Source: Podocnemis expansa
Lineage: Eukaryota > Chordata > Testudines > Podocnemididae
Length of the DNA: 64,000 nt
Direction of reading: 5' to 3'
Assembly (NCBI GenBank): GCA_007922195.1
Contig: ML681991.1
Span: 48,822,456-48,886,455, forward strand
Of this stretch, positions 45,241 through 56,863 are shown in pieces (positions within the stretch are counted from its first letter, which is position 1; each line of letters opens with the position of its first letter). A model generated the notes under the pieces. That model was given only the letters and a program-made list of their open reading frames with translations. It had not been told where the DNA came from and made no database searches. Position numbers and translations under genes: made by a program.

Positions 45241-48165
45241 ACTGCGAACCCCCCCGACTTGGGTTCCTCAGACCACATACCTCTCCCATTGTGAGGACCC
45301 CTCCTACTCTGCATACATCAAGACCTGGGGCCTAAACTAGTTCGCTTGGTTCTATTCAATGTTGTCCTTGTTCAGCTAGGTCAACATCCAGGGGAACAAG
45401 AATCCCTCCCCTCTCCAGCCCTCCAAAGAAACATACTGCCTTAAAGAGGCCTTTGGGGGACACAAACAGAACTAATCAGCAAATGGACTCCCACTGGGCC
45501 CCCAAACCATCAGGAGGCCCTCCCAGACCTCCTCAACAACAGGAAAGTTTGCCCTACCTGGAAGTCCCCTGAGACACCATCAGTGCCGTTTGAGACCAAC
45601 CAGCCCCAGCTTCAGCTTTGTAGATCAGTCAGGGGACTGGTAATTTCCCATTCCCCACATGCGACTCACCCCAAGCTGCGCCAGACTTTAGAGGGAGGGA
45701 CCTGGAGTTCACTACAGTGGGACATGAAGAAGGCCAGAGGCTTCAGGGATGGGTCTCTCTTTGCTGTGCACTGGACTCCGTGCTAGGAAACACTTGAGAG
45801 AAAGAAGTTGAAATTCTGCCAAGTATGTTGCCCCGGAGACCCATGAAGCTGGGACTTTTCAGCAAGCAAGCAGAGCCATCAGGTCCTCTTCTAGGGGCAG
45901 TTTGTCCCATAGCTGCTGCTATAGGGGCCTGGCACCTCTCCCACAGATTCCCCAGGCACTGATCCAGCCAGCCAGCTCCTCAGTGCATTGAGGGCAGCTG
46001 CATTGCTGCCATCTCAGCCCACAGCAGTGCCAGCCAGGCACCCAGTGTTAGCTGCTGCTTGCTCACCCACACCTGGTTCAGTATCTTCTTTCTGCCCCAC
46101 TGCATGGCTAGCTGGGACCCAGATCTGCCAAGGTTCCCAGTCTCACCTTGGGGGGACCACACAAAGCAGGGTTTGTGAGGCCCAGGCTGCAGAATTAGCC
46201 ACGTGGCTCCAGGAATTGAAGACGAATTGTTCACAAAAGACCGTGTCATGGGATGAAATGACCAGGAATTTGCCCACTGGTGGTGTAAGTGCTCTGTTGG
46301 CACCTCCAGGCAAATGGCACCTGAATCACCCAGGCTGGGGATCCAGTGTACACTGGGGGTACCCCCACAATGGAATTCCTACACTGAGAGAGGAGACAAG
46401 GGACAAATGGACACACGGGTTCAGATAGTCCAGGAAGGACACCTGGGGGGGACTGGCCAGCTTCTGTGAGGCCACAGGAGACATCAAGTAGTTTGTTCCT
46501 AGCTGCCCCTTCAGCTGCTTTAGTGCCTGAACCTGCCCAGGGTTTCACCTTCTTCTGGGCTCAGGTTTTCTAGCCTAGCAATCTTCTCTGGACTCTCATT
46601 TGTCCCTGCAGAACCAGACCCCATCTTCCAGCTGGGTCAATGCTGAGAGGGCCAGGATCACACCCTCACCCTCCTGGCTCATGTCTCACCCTCCACTGCA
46701 CCCATTAGTGATGCTTATCTTGGCTAGGACAGTGAGACAAAAGAGTGGCTGATAGGGTGCAGAAGCACACAGAGAGGGTAGCTGATGGAGCTGGATGGAG
46801 GCAGAGCTCTAGGGACACAGCACCAAAGGAGTGGTTGATGGGCTGGATTCTGGGGCATGGCCCATCGCGCGCTTTACCCATCAGCAGCCCATGGGGAGCC
46901 AGCCCACCACTACAGCAAAGAGCATGACTCAGTCAAGGATTAAAACCCCTCTCTTCACCACACAGCAGTGTGGGGGGGGGCTCCCTCCTGGGGTTAGGGG
47001 AAGCACGTCAAGGCCCAGCCCTCCAAACTGTGTTTCACTCCTACAAATTCAAGCCTAGCTCCTCCAAGCCACAGACCCCAACCCCAGTAATCCAAGCTTC
47101 ACTGGTCCAAGCCAACCTCTCTCGTGAAGCACCAGCCCAGCCTGAAAGGCTCCCAACAAATTCAGACATGAGGCCCCCTACTTCTGCAGTCACTGTATTA
47201 GAAGTCAGGACAAGCTCTTTATACATCTAAGACATTTCAGGTGCAGTGTAGTCCTATGGCAAATAGCAGGGAACTGACCCCCATTTCATGGGGCCCCTGC
47301 TTCCCACACCAGCTCTGAAGAATCCTGGCCACAAACAGAGCATCAGCAAAGAAAAAATGTCCCTGCCAAATAGCCAGGTTGGTCCAACAGGGGGAATGTG
47401 ATAAATGGCCAGCTGCCGCCAGCACCAGGGTTGGTTGGGCCCACAGCCAACATCGCGCCAAGCGTTGGTCCCTTCCCCAGCAGAGCATCAGCTGTGAGAA
47501 AGGGGGCACGTACAACAGTCCCTCAATGAGTTGTCCCAGGCTAAGCCCTGCCCATAGGATTTAGGAACAGCATTTGTTCCGGTCCCACGCTTGGTGGCTG
47601 AATGCCAGGCTAGTGTCTATAGGAGGCCCTGGCATAACCCCAAGGGCTCTTGTGGAGTCCCACCTTGGATTTGGCTGCTGTTGACTCGGGTGAGAGAAGC
47701 TGGTAGTTTGAGGGGCTGAATTTAAGACAGGCTTGGGCAGCATCCCAGGAGCTCTGGGACCCCTGCAGCCATCCAGTGAGCCTGAAGGAGGATCCCAGGA
47801 GAAGGGAAGGGTCCCAGAAGGAGGATCAGGGAGTGCTCAAGGACAGCTTAGAGTGGACAACAGCCTGGAAGAGTGAGAGACAGAAGGTCAACAGAGCAGA
47901 CAGTGGGTGGGAAGGAACCACATTCCACTTCTCAGAGCAGAGCTCAGCTTAGCTTCCACGGGGACAAAGGGATGATGCAGCACAGAGTGGGCCGAGCCCC
48001 TGGCACTGCAGAGCAGAAGCCAGGCTGGAGATGCACGACAAGGCTGGGGCTGGAAGAGCAGAGACTCAGCAGCACAGAGCAGCAGCAGCAGCAGCAAGTG
48101 GCCTAGAGAGAGAGTGTGAGCACCACTGGAGAGCTGGACAAACTGTTGAGGGAAGGGGGCTGGGG
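45241..48165. other. Intergenic sequence downstream of PNP, no gene recognised
   Basis: Open frames are short and without domains. It contains the PNP 3' untranslated end (just left of 48166), but no AATAAA was identified on the minus strand. CAGCAG repeats lie at 48080-48097. Confidence 0.5.
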
Positions 48166-51100
48166 CTACACCAAACTGCCAGCCTTGATGCGTTCCACCA
48201 GTGTAGAGATCAGACGCTCCAGCTTACGGGCAGCCTGGCGACTAGCCTCGAGAACTTCAGCATGATTGGCCTTTTCACGGCTGCCATAGTCCAGCACCGA
48301 CTTGTTGGTGATCAGTGAGAAACCAAAGACTCGCAGCCCACAGTGCCGGGCCACGATCACCTCCGGCACTGTGCTCATCCCTGCAGAAAGATGGTGTCAG
48401 GTTTGTAGTGAAGCGAACTGTGCCCAGCCCGCTGCCCCCTGGCGACTCCCTCTTCCTGCTTCCTCCCTCCTTTGCCTGCACCAAACTCACCTACGGCATC
48501 AGCACCCAGCTGCTGGAGGAAGCGGCACTCAGCAATGCTCTCGTAGTTGGGGCCACCCAAAGTGCAGTAGACGCCCTCATGCAAGCTGTCATCGTAGCCC
48601 AGATCTTTGCCCACCTCCAATGCCAGGGCCCGCAACTCCTCATCATAGGCATCTGACATGGCAGGGAAACGGGGCCCAAATCTGCCAAAGGAAGGGGACA
48701 GGTCATTGGTGGCACAGAGATGCCCCCACCACCTCTGTCTCCTACAAGGTCTGGGACTGGTTTCCAGTCTCTCCAGCAACAGGGATGGAGGTCTGGAGCT
48801 TTGGCTAGGCAGCTGGAAAACAACAGGGAACAGTCGTGGCGAGGGAGTGAGGGGATGCTGAGGGGTGGTGGCACACAAGATGCCCATCAGGAGGCAGTTC
48901 CTACCTCTCATCATTGGGGCCCATCAGTGGGTTGGTGCCAGCCAGGCCAGGCATGTTGATGTGGTCCCGGATCACCATGATGTCACCCACCTTGTAGGAC
49001 TGGTTGAGGCCACCAGCTGCATTGGTGACAATCAGGGTCTTGGCACCCAGCAGGTGGAAGATGCGCACAGGAAATGTCACCTAGGGAGAGACAAGCAAGT
49101 CAGGGAGGGGTGGCTGTCAGCACCTGCAAAGCCCTGGCTCCCCTCAGCTCTGCCAGTGCTGCAGGGGCACAGACAGAAAATGAACTGCATTTACCTTTAA
49201 AGTATATGCTAGTTACTGTTGTGTATACGTCCCTTAGTGTCATCAGTAAAACAACTCTGCAACCCTGTGTAATAGACATTAAAACCAGTGTCCAACAAGA
49301 CTCCATACTGATAGTTTAGAACTCCTGCTTAAGCATTGTACTCCATTTTGTATACTTAATGAAACCTAGTTTAGGTGTATGCTGTGTAAGTTCACTGAGA
49401 TGTGTGAACAAGGTGTGTGAATCAAGGGTGTGTGTGTGTGTAAAGTACCACTCTCAACAGCCAGCCGACTCTGATGAACCACAAGTATCATCTAACTGGC
49501 TGAACAATGCAGATATCTCTGATTATAGCAAACAGGAGCCATCCCAGAAAAAAAAGAACAAAATACAATCAAGTCTGCAAGTGACCAGTAACCTCACAGG
49601 AACCCTGAGGAAACATGACACAGCAAAGGCCACAGACTTACATGAGGGCCAGCAGGTATAAAAGATGGGTAAGAACATGAAAACTTTGGGTCTCATTCTG
49701 CAACTGTCATCTTGGGGCATCAGACTGCGAACTACAGACCCCTGGCTCCGCACTTGGGCCCAGCCTAGCTGTCCACTAGGCTGGCTCAAGCAACGCATGA
49801 AACAACTGGTAATTACATTACACTAGCTTGCAGAACGTCTTGTGTTTGTGTGACTACTTTTTGCTATCCTTACTTATTTACAATAAATGTGGTATATTGC
49901 TTTGTCCCTCTCAATAAGATCCCACTAGTCTTTTTTTTTTTAATTTATTTTTTAAGCACAACATTTATTGGGGTGTGCTCTCCTGGGTGCCCTCTTTGCA
50001 TAACATTTTAGTGGAGTATTCTTTTTGGCATTACAGTGCTGTCCACTCTCTACCTACAGCTCCACTCTTGCTCAGCCCTGGGCCCCCTGCCTTTGCACTC
50101 ACCTTCCACAGTGGGTACCCCTCATACATGTGGAACCGGCCCTGCATCACCACACATGGCACCTCTGCCAACGTCCCGAAAACCAGCTTCCCTGCATGGC
50201 CCACAACTGGGGGGAGGAGGAGAAGGACAAGAAAGGGTTAAACTGTACCCCCTCACAGACTCTTGTCCCTTTATACAGTATAGCTGCCCCTTCTCCACCT
50301 CCCACTTCCCTCTGCTGGCTCCAACACCCATTACACAGTACAACCGCCTGTCCCCATCCCCACTTTCTGCTTCCCACTGCCCATTATACAGTACAGCAGC
50401 CCCTCCTGCACCCCACCCTGTACTGCCACAGTGCCCAGCCCCTGCCAGTACCAGTGCTCTGAGGGAAGTTCGGGATGTCCGTGTAGTTAAAGACCACTGC
50501 ATCCTTCACCAGCTCAGCCAGGCCCCCAAGGCCTGAGCCGCAGATGATGGCCAAGCTGGGCCGGTGTTTGCTGCGAGCCAGCAGCCAGTCAGCCGTTTGC
50601 TTGTGCTCTTCGTATGTGTACCTGGCAGAGTGTGGGGGAGACATGGGGCATGTTCAAAAGTGTGGGGTGCGACACCTGTAGCCAGGGGATCTGCATGGCA
50701 AAGGAGCGGGGATCCAAGATAGATGGACCCCTGCCCTGGGAAGTGGGAAACCCCTCCAGTCAAATGCCTGGGAAGGACAAAAGAGACTAAAGTTTGAGGT
50801 TGCTGCCCTTGTCCCCTCACTGGTGTAGAACCCTGAATTCCAGACGCAACCTCCCATGCCCCCAAGTAGTGATGAAACCCAGGAATCCTGGCTCCCGGCT
50901 GCCCCAGCTCCAGCCACCCAGGCCCAGCTACCTGGCATGGGTAGAGAGACGGCAGCCCTTGGGTTTAGGTGGGGCAGGTTCCTATCAGCACCAGGCAGCT
51001 GAGGCAGGCACTGAACAGCTCTGCCACACCCTTCTGCCCCTTGTGCTACTCACAGCTCATCTCAGTAGCTTGGCAAGGGCCAGCCCAGGCTGGAGCTGTG

Positions 51101-52933
51101 AGGCATTTGGGGCTGGAGCAGACTCCGCGTGGAGGAAATTGCACAAGAAGGAGAAGGGATGGGGGAGCGAGATCATGGACCCAGAGCCTTTGTGACCCCT
51201 TCATCACCCCCAGAGAAGGGCCTCAACCGGGCATGATTCACCCTGCCCAGGTTACAAGGGCAGTGGCCAAACCCCAATCTGCCACCCCTGCTAACTTGGC
51301 CCCAGGCTCACTCACTGCAGGACGGTCCCAGGGCCAGGCTGCTGCAGAATTGGCTGCCCTAACATTGCTGCCTGGCGTGTTAATCCGTAACCACAAAGTG
51401 TGGGGTGGGATGGAGTCAGCCTGGGCCACAGGGGAACCTTCCCAGGAAATAGGCCAACCGTTCCTCCAGGGGCAGGTCCACACCCTGGGAGGCAGCCAGT
51501 CAGGCTCTGGTTTCCCAGAAGCGAGAGGCAGTCTCTGCTCCAAATTCCCCTGCCCTGCCAACTCTCCTCCCCAGGCCCCAAATGAGTCACTGCTCTTGTT
51601 TGGAGGGAAAAATGCCTTGTTGGCTGTTTGGGGCAGCTCAGACTCATCCAGCCCTTGAACATGAGATCAGCTCTCAGCCAGGCAGGAAATAGCAGGTGGC
51701 TGCAGATCAGGAGTAGGGGACAGTGACAGAGCTGGGGGTAAGCGTAGCTGGGGTGGGGGTGAGGAGGTCTGAACTCAGCCATGCCCCCCTGCAGCCAAGA
51801 AACTCTCCTTGTTGCGTCAAGGGCTGGCACGGGGCCCACATCACTAGTGGGGAAGGGCCCCATGCCGAAACAGCCCCTGCCAGCCAGCCAGTCCTGGCCC
51901 ACAGCTGAGCAAAGAGTGGCCATGGCCAGTTCCAAATTCGATGCAGGGGCAAATGAGCCGCTCCCCTGCCCATAGAGAATCAGAAGACCCTGCCCCCGGC
52001 TGGAGTCACTGCCTGCATGTGGGTGAAGAGCTGGACAAGGGGTGCACCAGACTGGGTTAGAGGAGGCACAGAGGGGGAAGCCAAGCTGTGGAGCACAGCA
52101 GGAGGGTGCCAAGCCAGAGATGCTGGGGACAAGCGAGGAATACTGGACTGGGAGTCACAGCAGCAGGATGCTAGGCTGGGCACAGAGAAGGGGCACAGCA
52201 GGGGTACAGAGCTTGACTGTGGGAGTGAGGAGGGAAAAGCAAAGTAAGCTCAGCTGCAGGGCACAGCAGGGGGGACAGAGGAGGATGCTGAGGTAACGGG
52301 TACAAAAGGCGGCCCAGCAGGTCTATGGGCTGGACTGGGGGAGTGGGCAGTGGAGAGCCAGAGACGCTGCGCAGAGGGACACAGCGGGCAGAGGAGGAGG
52401 CAGATGTTGGCTGGGGAGGGCACAGCAGGAAGGAGAGCAGGGGATGCTGGGCTGGGCAATACAGAAGGGGGTGCAGTGGGGGATGAGTAAGGGGGTGCTG
52501 AGTTGGGCTGGGGGGCACAGTGGGGGATGCCGGATTGGGTGCTCCAGAAGAGGGCACAGCATGGGTGCAGGACTGGGGGTGCTGAGTGAGGGATGCTGGC
52601 TGGGGAGACACCAGCTGGGGGCGAGTCTGGGCTGGGAGGTGAGTGGGGGGCGGCCGGGCTGTACAGAGGGGACACAGGGGGCCGGGCTGGGGACACAGAG
52701 GGGAGCACAGCAGGGCGGAGGACGGGCCCCCGGCTGCCCCACGGGGCTCGCTCACACCCAGTCCCCGGGCCCTGACCCCGTCCCACTCGCCCGACGCGCA
52801 GGGGCAGGCAGGGGACCCAGGAGTCCGAGCTCCCGCCCCGATCCCCAGCCCCCAGCTCTGCCTGGGATATCCCCGCCTCCCGGTGCCCGGCCGCCCCAGC
52901 CCACCTGCCACCCTCGGTCCCGCCCGGCTCCAT
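48166..52933 (-). CDS. PNP: Purine nucleoside phosphorylase (6 coding exons)
   Basis: Cytosolic purine-salvage enzyme that cleaves inosine and guanosine with phosphate. Coding exons, in transcript order: 52905-52933, 50452-50621, 50103-50206, 48905-49080, 48491-48681, 48166-48380. All introns have GT-AG ends, phases join exactly, and the product is 294 aa (human 289). Landmarks: ICGSGLGG phosphate loop (residues 36-43), GRFHMYEG with the phosphate-binding Arg/His, TNAAGG, ESIAECR (purine-binding Glu), GMSTVPE, LITNK (Asn) and KANHAEV (His) of the active site. The start was chosen because MEPGG precedes a donor with the right phase. The N-terminus is 6 residues longer than in human. An LTR sits in the third intron. 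It is divergent from PIP4P1 across a shared CpG-rich promoter. Very likely functional. Confidence 0.96.
49217..50034 (+). mobile_element. LTR with PBS-region stub in PNP intron 3
   Basis: Ends TGTT and AACA (49217-50005) enclose TATAAAAG (49657-49664) and AATAAA (49882-49887). The 3' part matches 13632-13820. After AACA a few bases resemble a primer-site stub (TTTTAGTGGAG). TTAC occurs just before the LTR (49213-49216) and at 50031-50034, a possible target duplication. Antisense to PNP. Confidence 0.65.
50622..52904. other. PNP intron 1
   Basis: The 2.3-kb first intron between 52905 and 50621. From about 51980 to 52640 it is a purine-rich degenerate tandem sequence with many CAGCAGG and GGCTGGG units, which creates long spurious frames on both strands. 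No further gene is seen. Confidence 0.7.
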
Positions 52934-53822
52934 GGCGCGTCCCAGCGATGCTGCGACGGGCGCAGCCTGCTCCCGTAACTCCGGCGGCTCCGCCCCGCCC
53001 CTGGGCCGGGCTGGGCGGGATAAAGGGACCTGCGGGAGCCGTTGGCCGCGGCCCCGCCCCTCGTCCCCACCCCGCTCAGGAGAAGCCGCCCGCACGGGAG
53101 GAGTCTAGGGGCGGGGCCAGAGTTTCCCGCCCTCTGGCGTTGGGGGCTGGGGTGATGTGGAGATGAAGGCAAGGCTATGCGCATCAGACCCCGCCCCTCT
53201 GCTCCCCTGGGGGCAGGGCACCAAGGACCGACGCAATCCGGAAGTAGGCGGTGCAAGCTGTGAGGGGTGAAATCAAAGGAGGGTCAGCTGACATGGAAAA
53301 CAGCCAATGAGAGTAGTAGCAGATGAAGAGGGGCGGGAACTAGGGAGGTCACATGAACAAGGCGACGAACGGCTAGAGTGGGCGGGACCAAGATGGGTCG
53401 CGGGAGGGACCCACGTTAACTTCAGCCAGTTAGGGGACAGGAAGGCGCCGATGAACCAATAGCGTGACTGGTTGGCCAATCAGACGCCCCAGCCTGCACC
53501 GAAGGAGGACGGTGCCTAGGAGGGGTGGGGAACCGAAGAAAAGAGCCGTACCAATCAGGGAGGCCAGTTCAAGTCAGACGAGCAGAGAGCTGGAAAGAAG
53601 AAGCCCGCTGACTGGACCCAGAGAATGGGAAGCGAGTAGAGTCTTCTCGAGCGGGGTTGTGGCAATTAGCCAATGAGCGGAAGCCGTGAGCTCACGTGAG
53701 GTTGCTGTCACGTGACGGCAGCCCAGCTGTCTCTTGGCGAATGAGATGCCGAGTTCTGCTCACCTGATTTGGGGCGGGGCTGAACGCTACGGTAGCCGGG
53801 AGTGCCCGGGCCGGACGCGGCG
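52934..53822. promoter_or_regulatory. Bidirectional CpG-rich promoter of PNP and PIP4P1
   Basis: The 889 bp between the two start codons are GC-rich, and the CpG-dense zone extends into both first exons. Five CCAAT boxes lie at 53304, 53456, 53476, 53551 and 53670. GC boxes (GGGGCGGGGC) occur at 53771-53780 and a similar one near 53110. Neither side has a TATA box. This is the usual arrangement for divergent housekeeping genes. Transcription start sites cannot be placed from sequence alone. Confidence 0.75.
53691..53716. promoter_or_regulatory. Two palindromic CLEAR-type E-boxes
   Basis: CTCACGTGAG (53691-53700) and GTCACGTGAC (53707-53716) are both perfect 10-bp palindromes, centre to centre 16 bp, about 110 bp upstream of the PIP4P1 start codon. 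The second equals the TFEB/TFE3 CLEAR consensus. PIP4P1 is a reported TFEB target in mammals; regulation here is inferred. Confidence 0.75.
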
Positions 53823-56800
53823 ATGTCGGCGGACGGCGAACGGTCCCCGCTGCTGCCGGCGGAGCTCGGCGAGCCGGGCACCCCCGGGGTGGGTGGGGCC
53901 TTAACCGGGTCTGGAGGGCTCCTGCCTTCCGCACCTCTGCCGCCCTACGGTGGCTCCTCGGCGGGGAAGCCGGCCCCGCCCCATGGTGAGAAGCCCCACC
54001 CCGGAGCTCTGATTAAGGGACGGTGAGGGACAGGGACAGGGACAGGGACGGGTGCGGGTGGGAGGGGCTATGACTAGGGGCGGGGCTTGGGGTCTGGTGG
54101 GAGGGACCAGTTTGGAGTGGGCGGGGCCTTGTTGATGGGTGCAGTGGGCAGGCTGGGGTCTTGGGGGGAGGGTTAAGGTGAAGTGGGTGAGCTTTGGGGC
54201 AGTGCCGGATTCCCCATTAGGCGCTGTAGGCACAATGCCTAGGGCCTATGAAAATTTTAAGGCCTTTGAAGGAGGGAAAAAATTAAAAAAGCAGAAAAAA
54301 TAAGGAAAATCGTGGTTTAGCATTAGAACAGTTTTGAGTGCATCATGTTAATCGACATAATTTAATTGGTGTTTACCCCTCTTTTTGTGCATCAGAGTGA
54401 ACGTGTCTGGGGCCTACGAACACCAAAATCCAGCCCTGCTTTGGCTCTTGGTGGGAGGGCTAAGGTGAAGTGGGTGGGATTTGGGGTGGCCACAGGTGCA
54501 GGGGAGGGGCTGGAGGCTTGGTGGGCAGAGTGAAGGGAATTGGGAGGGGCTTTGAAGCTAGCAGGGTGGAGCCTGTAGCTCATGGAAGAGCTCGGGGTGG
54601 TGGGTGTGGCCAACAGGCCAGAGTGGGGCCATTCTTAGCATGTGGCGCCCTTGCTCAGGCTTCCCGCCCTTTGTGGGTGGGCACCCGGCTGTTCTGCCTG
54701 GTGAGGACCCCCCACCCTACTCGCCCATGGCCAGCCCTGAGAGCGGCAGCGCCCCCATGATCACCTGCCGCGTCTGCCAGAGCCTCATCAATGTGGAAGG
54801 CAAGATGCACCAGCATGTGGTGAAGTGCAGCGTCTGCAACGAAGCCACGGTGAGCCCTGGGTTCCCCAAGCTACCTCACTTGCATCCTTCCTATGAAGGA
54901 CCCCAGTCCCCACATGGCTGCACACCTACCTCTGGCTCTCCAGTGAGTCCACCTGGGTCCCTAGACAGCCCCCTGGAATGGGAGGCATTTAGATATCTTC
55001 TTGCTGGGAGACATCAGGGAAAGGTCCCTGCCCCAGGCTGGAGCTGTTCCCAGCTGTGGGACCCCTACCTTAGGCTCTGGTTGGAGGTGGGAAATCCCCA
55101 GGCTGCGCCCTAGAGAAGTGGTGTGAAAGGCCTGAGATGGCTGGGTCTCCGCACCACAGTCAGGGGTGGAACCCAGGAGTCCTGCACCCTTCCTCAGCCT
55201 GAGGCCCTCCTGTCTCTGCTGCAGCCCATCAAGAATGCCCCCCCAGGGAAGAAGTACGTGAGGTGTCCTTGCAACTGCCTGCTGATCTGTAAGGTGACAT
55301 CCCAGCGCATCGCTTGTCCCCGGCCTTATTGGTGAGTTGGAAGGGAAAGGGGCACCGAGGGCTCCCAAAGGCCCAGGGTCCCCCTGTTCTATGTTATGGC
55401 TGGACTGGGGGAGAGGTGCAGGTATGCCTAAGAGATGTGTCAGTGACCTGCCTTCACTTCAGTGTAACTTCCAGTGTGGACACAACACCACTCACTTGCC
55501 TGATCCTTGTGAGGGGAAGTGCTGTGCAATTCCAGGCCCCTGGGGATCTCCAGGCACTCCTCGGCCCCCTGTCAGCATGGGTGCCCCCTCCTAGCTGGGG
55601 TGACTGGTTCAGGACCTGGGACTGGGCAGGGCTCTGGTCTCAGGTATGTCACTTTCTCCCCACTGCAGCAAAAGGATCATTAACCTGGGCCCCGTCCACC
55701 CGGGGCCTCTCAGCCCAGAGCCCCAGCCCGTCGGAGTGCGCGTCATCTGTGGCCACTGCAAGAACACTTTCCTGGTATGCAGGGGTGGCCTGGAGCTGGG
55801 GCATCCAGTGCAAGCGGTTGGGTGGGCAGGATTCCTGGGTTCTCTTCCCTGGCTCTTGGAGTGTGTGTGTGTGGGGGGGGGGGTGTCTAGCAAGGAGGCT
55901 GAGAGCCCAGACTCCTGGGTTCTGGCTGTGGGAGGGGAGCAGGGTCTAGCAGGTAGAAGCCAAGGCAGGGTGTCCCACATGTGTTTCTCTCTGGTTCTCA
56001 CCCTGCCAGTGGACAGAGTTCACAGACCGCACCTTGGCCCGCTGCCCGCATTGCCGCAAAGTGTAAGTTGCCTTTCTTCTTCCGTCCCCCCCCCCACCCC
56101 ACCCCACTCCACCCCAATGGCAAAACTCACTGCCCCAGGGTGCAGACAGGTCTGGTCTTGGAGGAGGGGCTGGTTGAGGAGTGGAGAGGGAGGAGCTGTG
56201 AAAGCTAGGTGTTCAAAGGCACAGGGAGTGGTTGAGCTGGGAGCCAGGACTCCTGGGTTGTCTCTCTGGCTCTGGAATGGGAGTGGGATAGGGCTGGGAG
56301 CCAGGACTCCTGGATTCTGTTCTGGGCTCTGGGCATGGAATAGCAGGGTAGCGTTGGGGGTCCAAGAGTCAAAGATTCTCTTCTCAGCTCGGGGCAGGTA
56401 GAGGGGTAGCGTGAGTGGCCGGGAGCCAGGACTGACTCTACTTCTCCCCCAGCTCGTCCATCGGGCGCAGGTACCCCCGGAAAAGATGCATCTGTTGCCT
56501 CCTCTTGGGTGTACTCGCAGCTGTGGCTGCCACAGGGTTGGCGGTGAGTGACATGGGGCAGCGGACTGGGCCATGCTGACCCAGCCTGGGAACGGCCAGA
56601 GGCAGGGGGCCTGGGGTCTCCCGGCTGTCCCCAGAGGAAGTGGTCCTTACCTTTCCTCTACCCAGAGGTGGGCAGGCCCTGGGTCCTGACCCGTTCTCTC
56701 TCTCTCTTTCTCTCTGCAGTTTGGCACGTGGCGGCTTGCACAGCAGCACAGTGGGATCTACGCCTCCTGGGCACTTGTCATTCTCCTGGCTATTCTGTGC

Positions 56801-56863
56801 CTGGGCCGGGCCACGTACTGGGCCTGTGTGCGAGTCAGCCACCCTGTCCAGAACTTCACTTGA
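53823..56863 (+). CDS. PIP4P1: PIP4P1/TMEM55B lysosomal membrane protein (7 exons)
   Basis: Type 1 phosphatidylinositol-4,5-bisphosphate 4-phosphatase, better known as TMEM55B, a late endosome/lysosome membrane protein that recruits JIP4 for lysosome positioning. Exons: 53823-53985, 54659-54849, 55225-55331, 55669-55774, 56010-56062, 56453-56543, 56720-56863; all GT-AG, 284 aa, as in the long human form. Visible features: N-terminal ERSPLL dileucine signal (6-11), Gly/Pro-rich head, paired Cys motifs (CRVCQ, CSVC, CPCNC, CGHC, CPHC) suggesting metal binding, the CX5R motif CKVTSQR (140-146), and two hydrophobic membrane segments (about 219-239 and 249-268). The ATG at 53823 gives [11 protein letters not shown], matching the family start. 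Intron 1 contains a MITE. The polyadenylation signal is at 58106. Confidence 0.96.
54200..54438. mobile_element. MITE in PIP4P1 intron 1
   Basis: 239 bp with inverted ends CAGTGCCGGATT and AATCCAGCCCTG, flanked by CTTTGGGG and CTTTGGCT (six of eight identical). It is AT-rich inside a GC-rich intron. hAT-type by its ends and 8-bp flanks. Confidence 0.6.

Noticed and set aside
51312..52112. 266-aa minus-strand frame within PNP intron 1
   Set aside because: Lies inside an intron, has low-complexity stretches and no recognisable motif.
52171..53256. 361-aa minus-strand open frame across the PNP promoter and first exon
   Set aside because: Pro/Ser-rich composition from a CpG island and a purine-biased repeat; it overlaps PNP exon 1 in another frame and has no domain.
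53802..53822. Upstream in-frame GTG start for PIP4P1
   Set aside because: The ATG at 53823 gives the conserved family N-terminus; a GTG start is not expected in a vertebrate gene.
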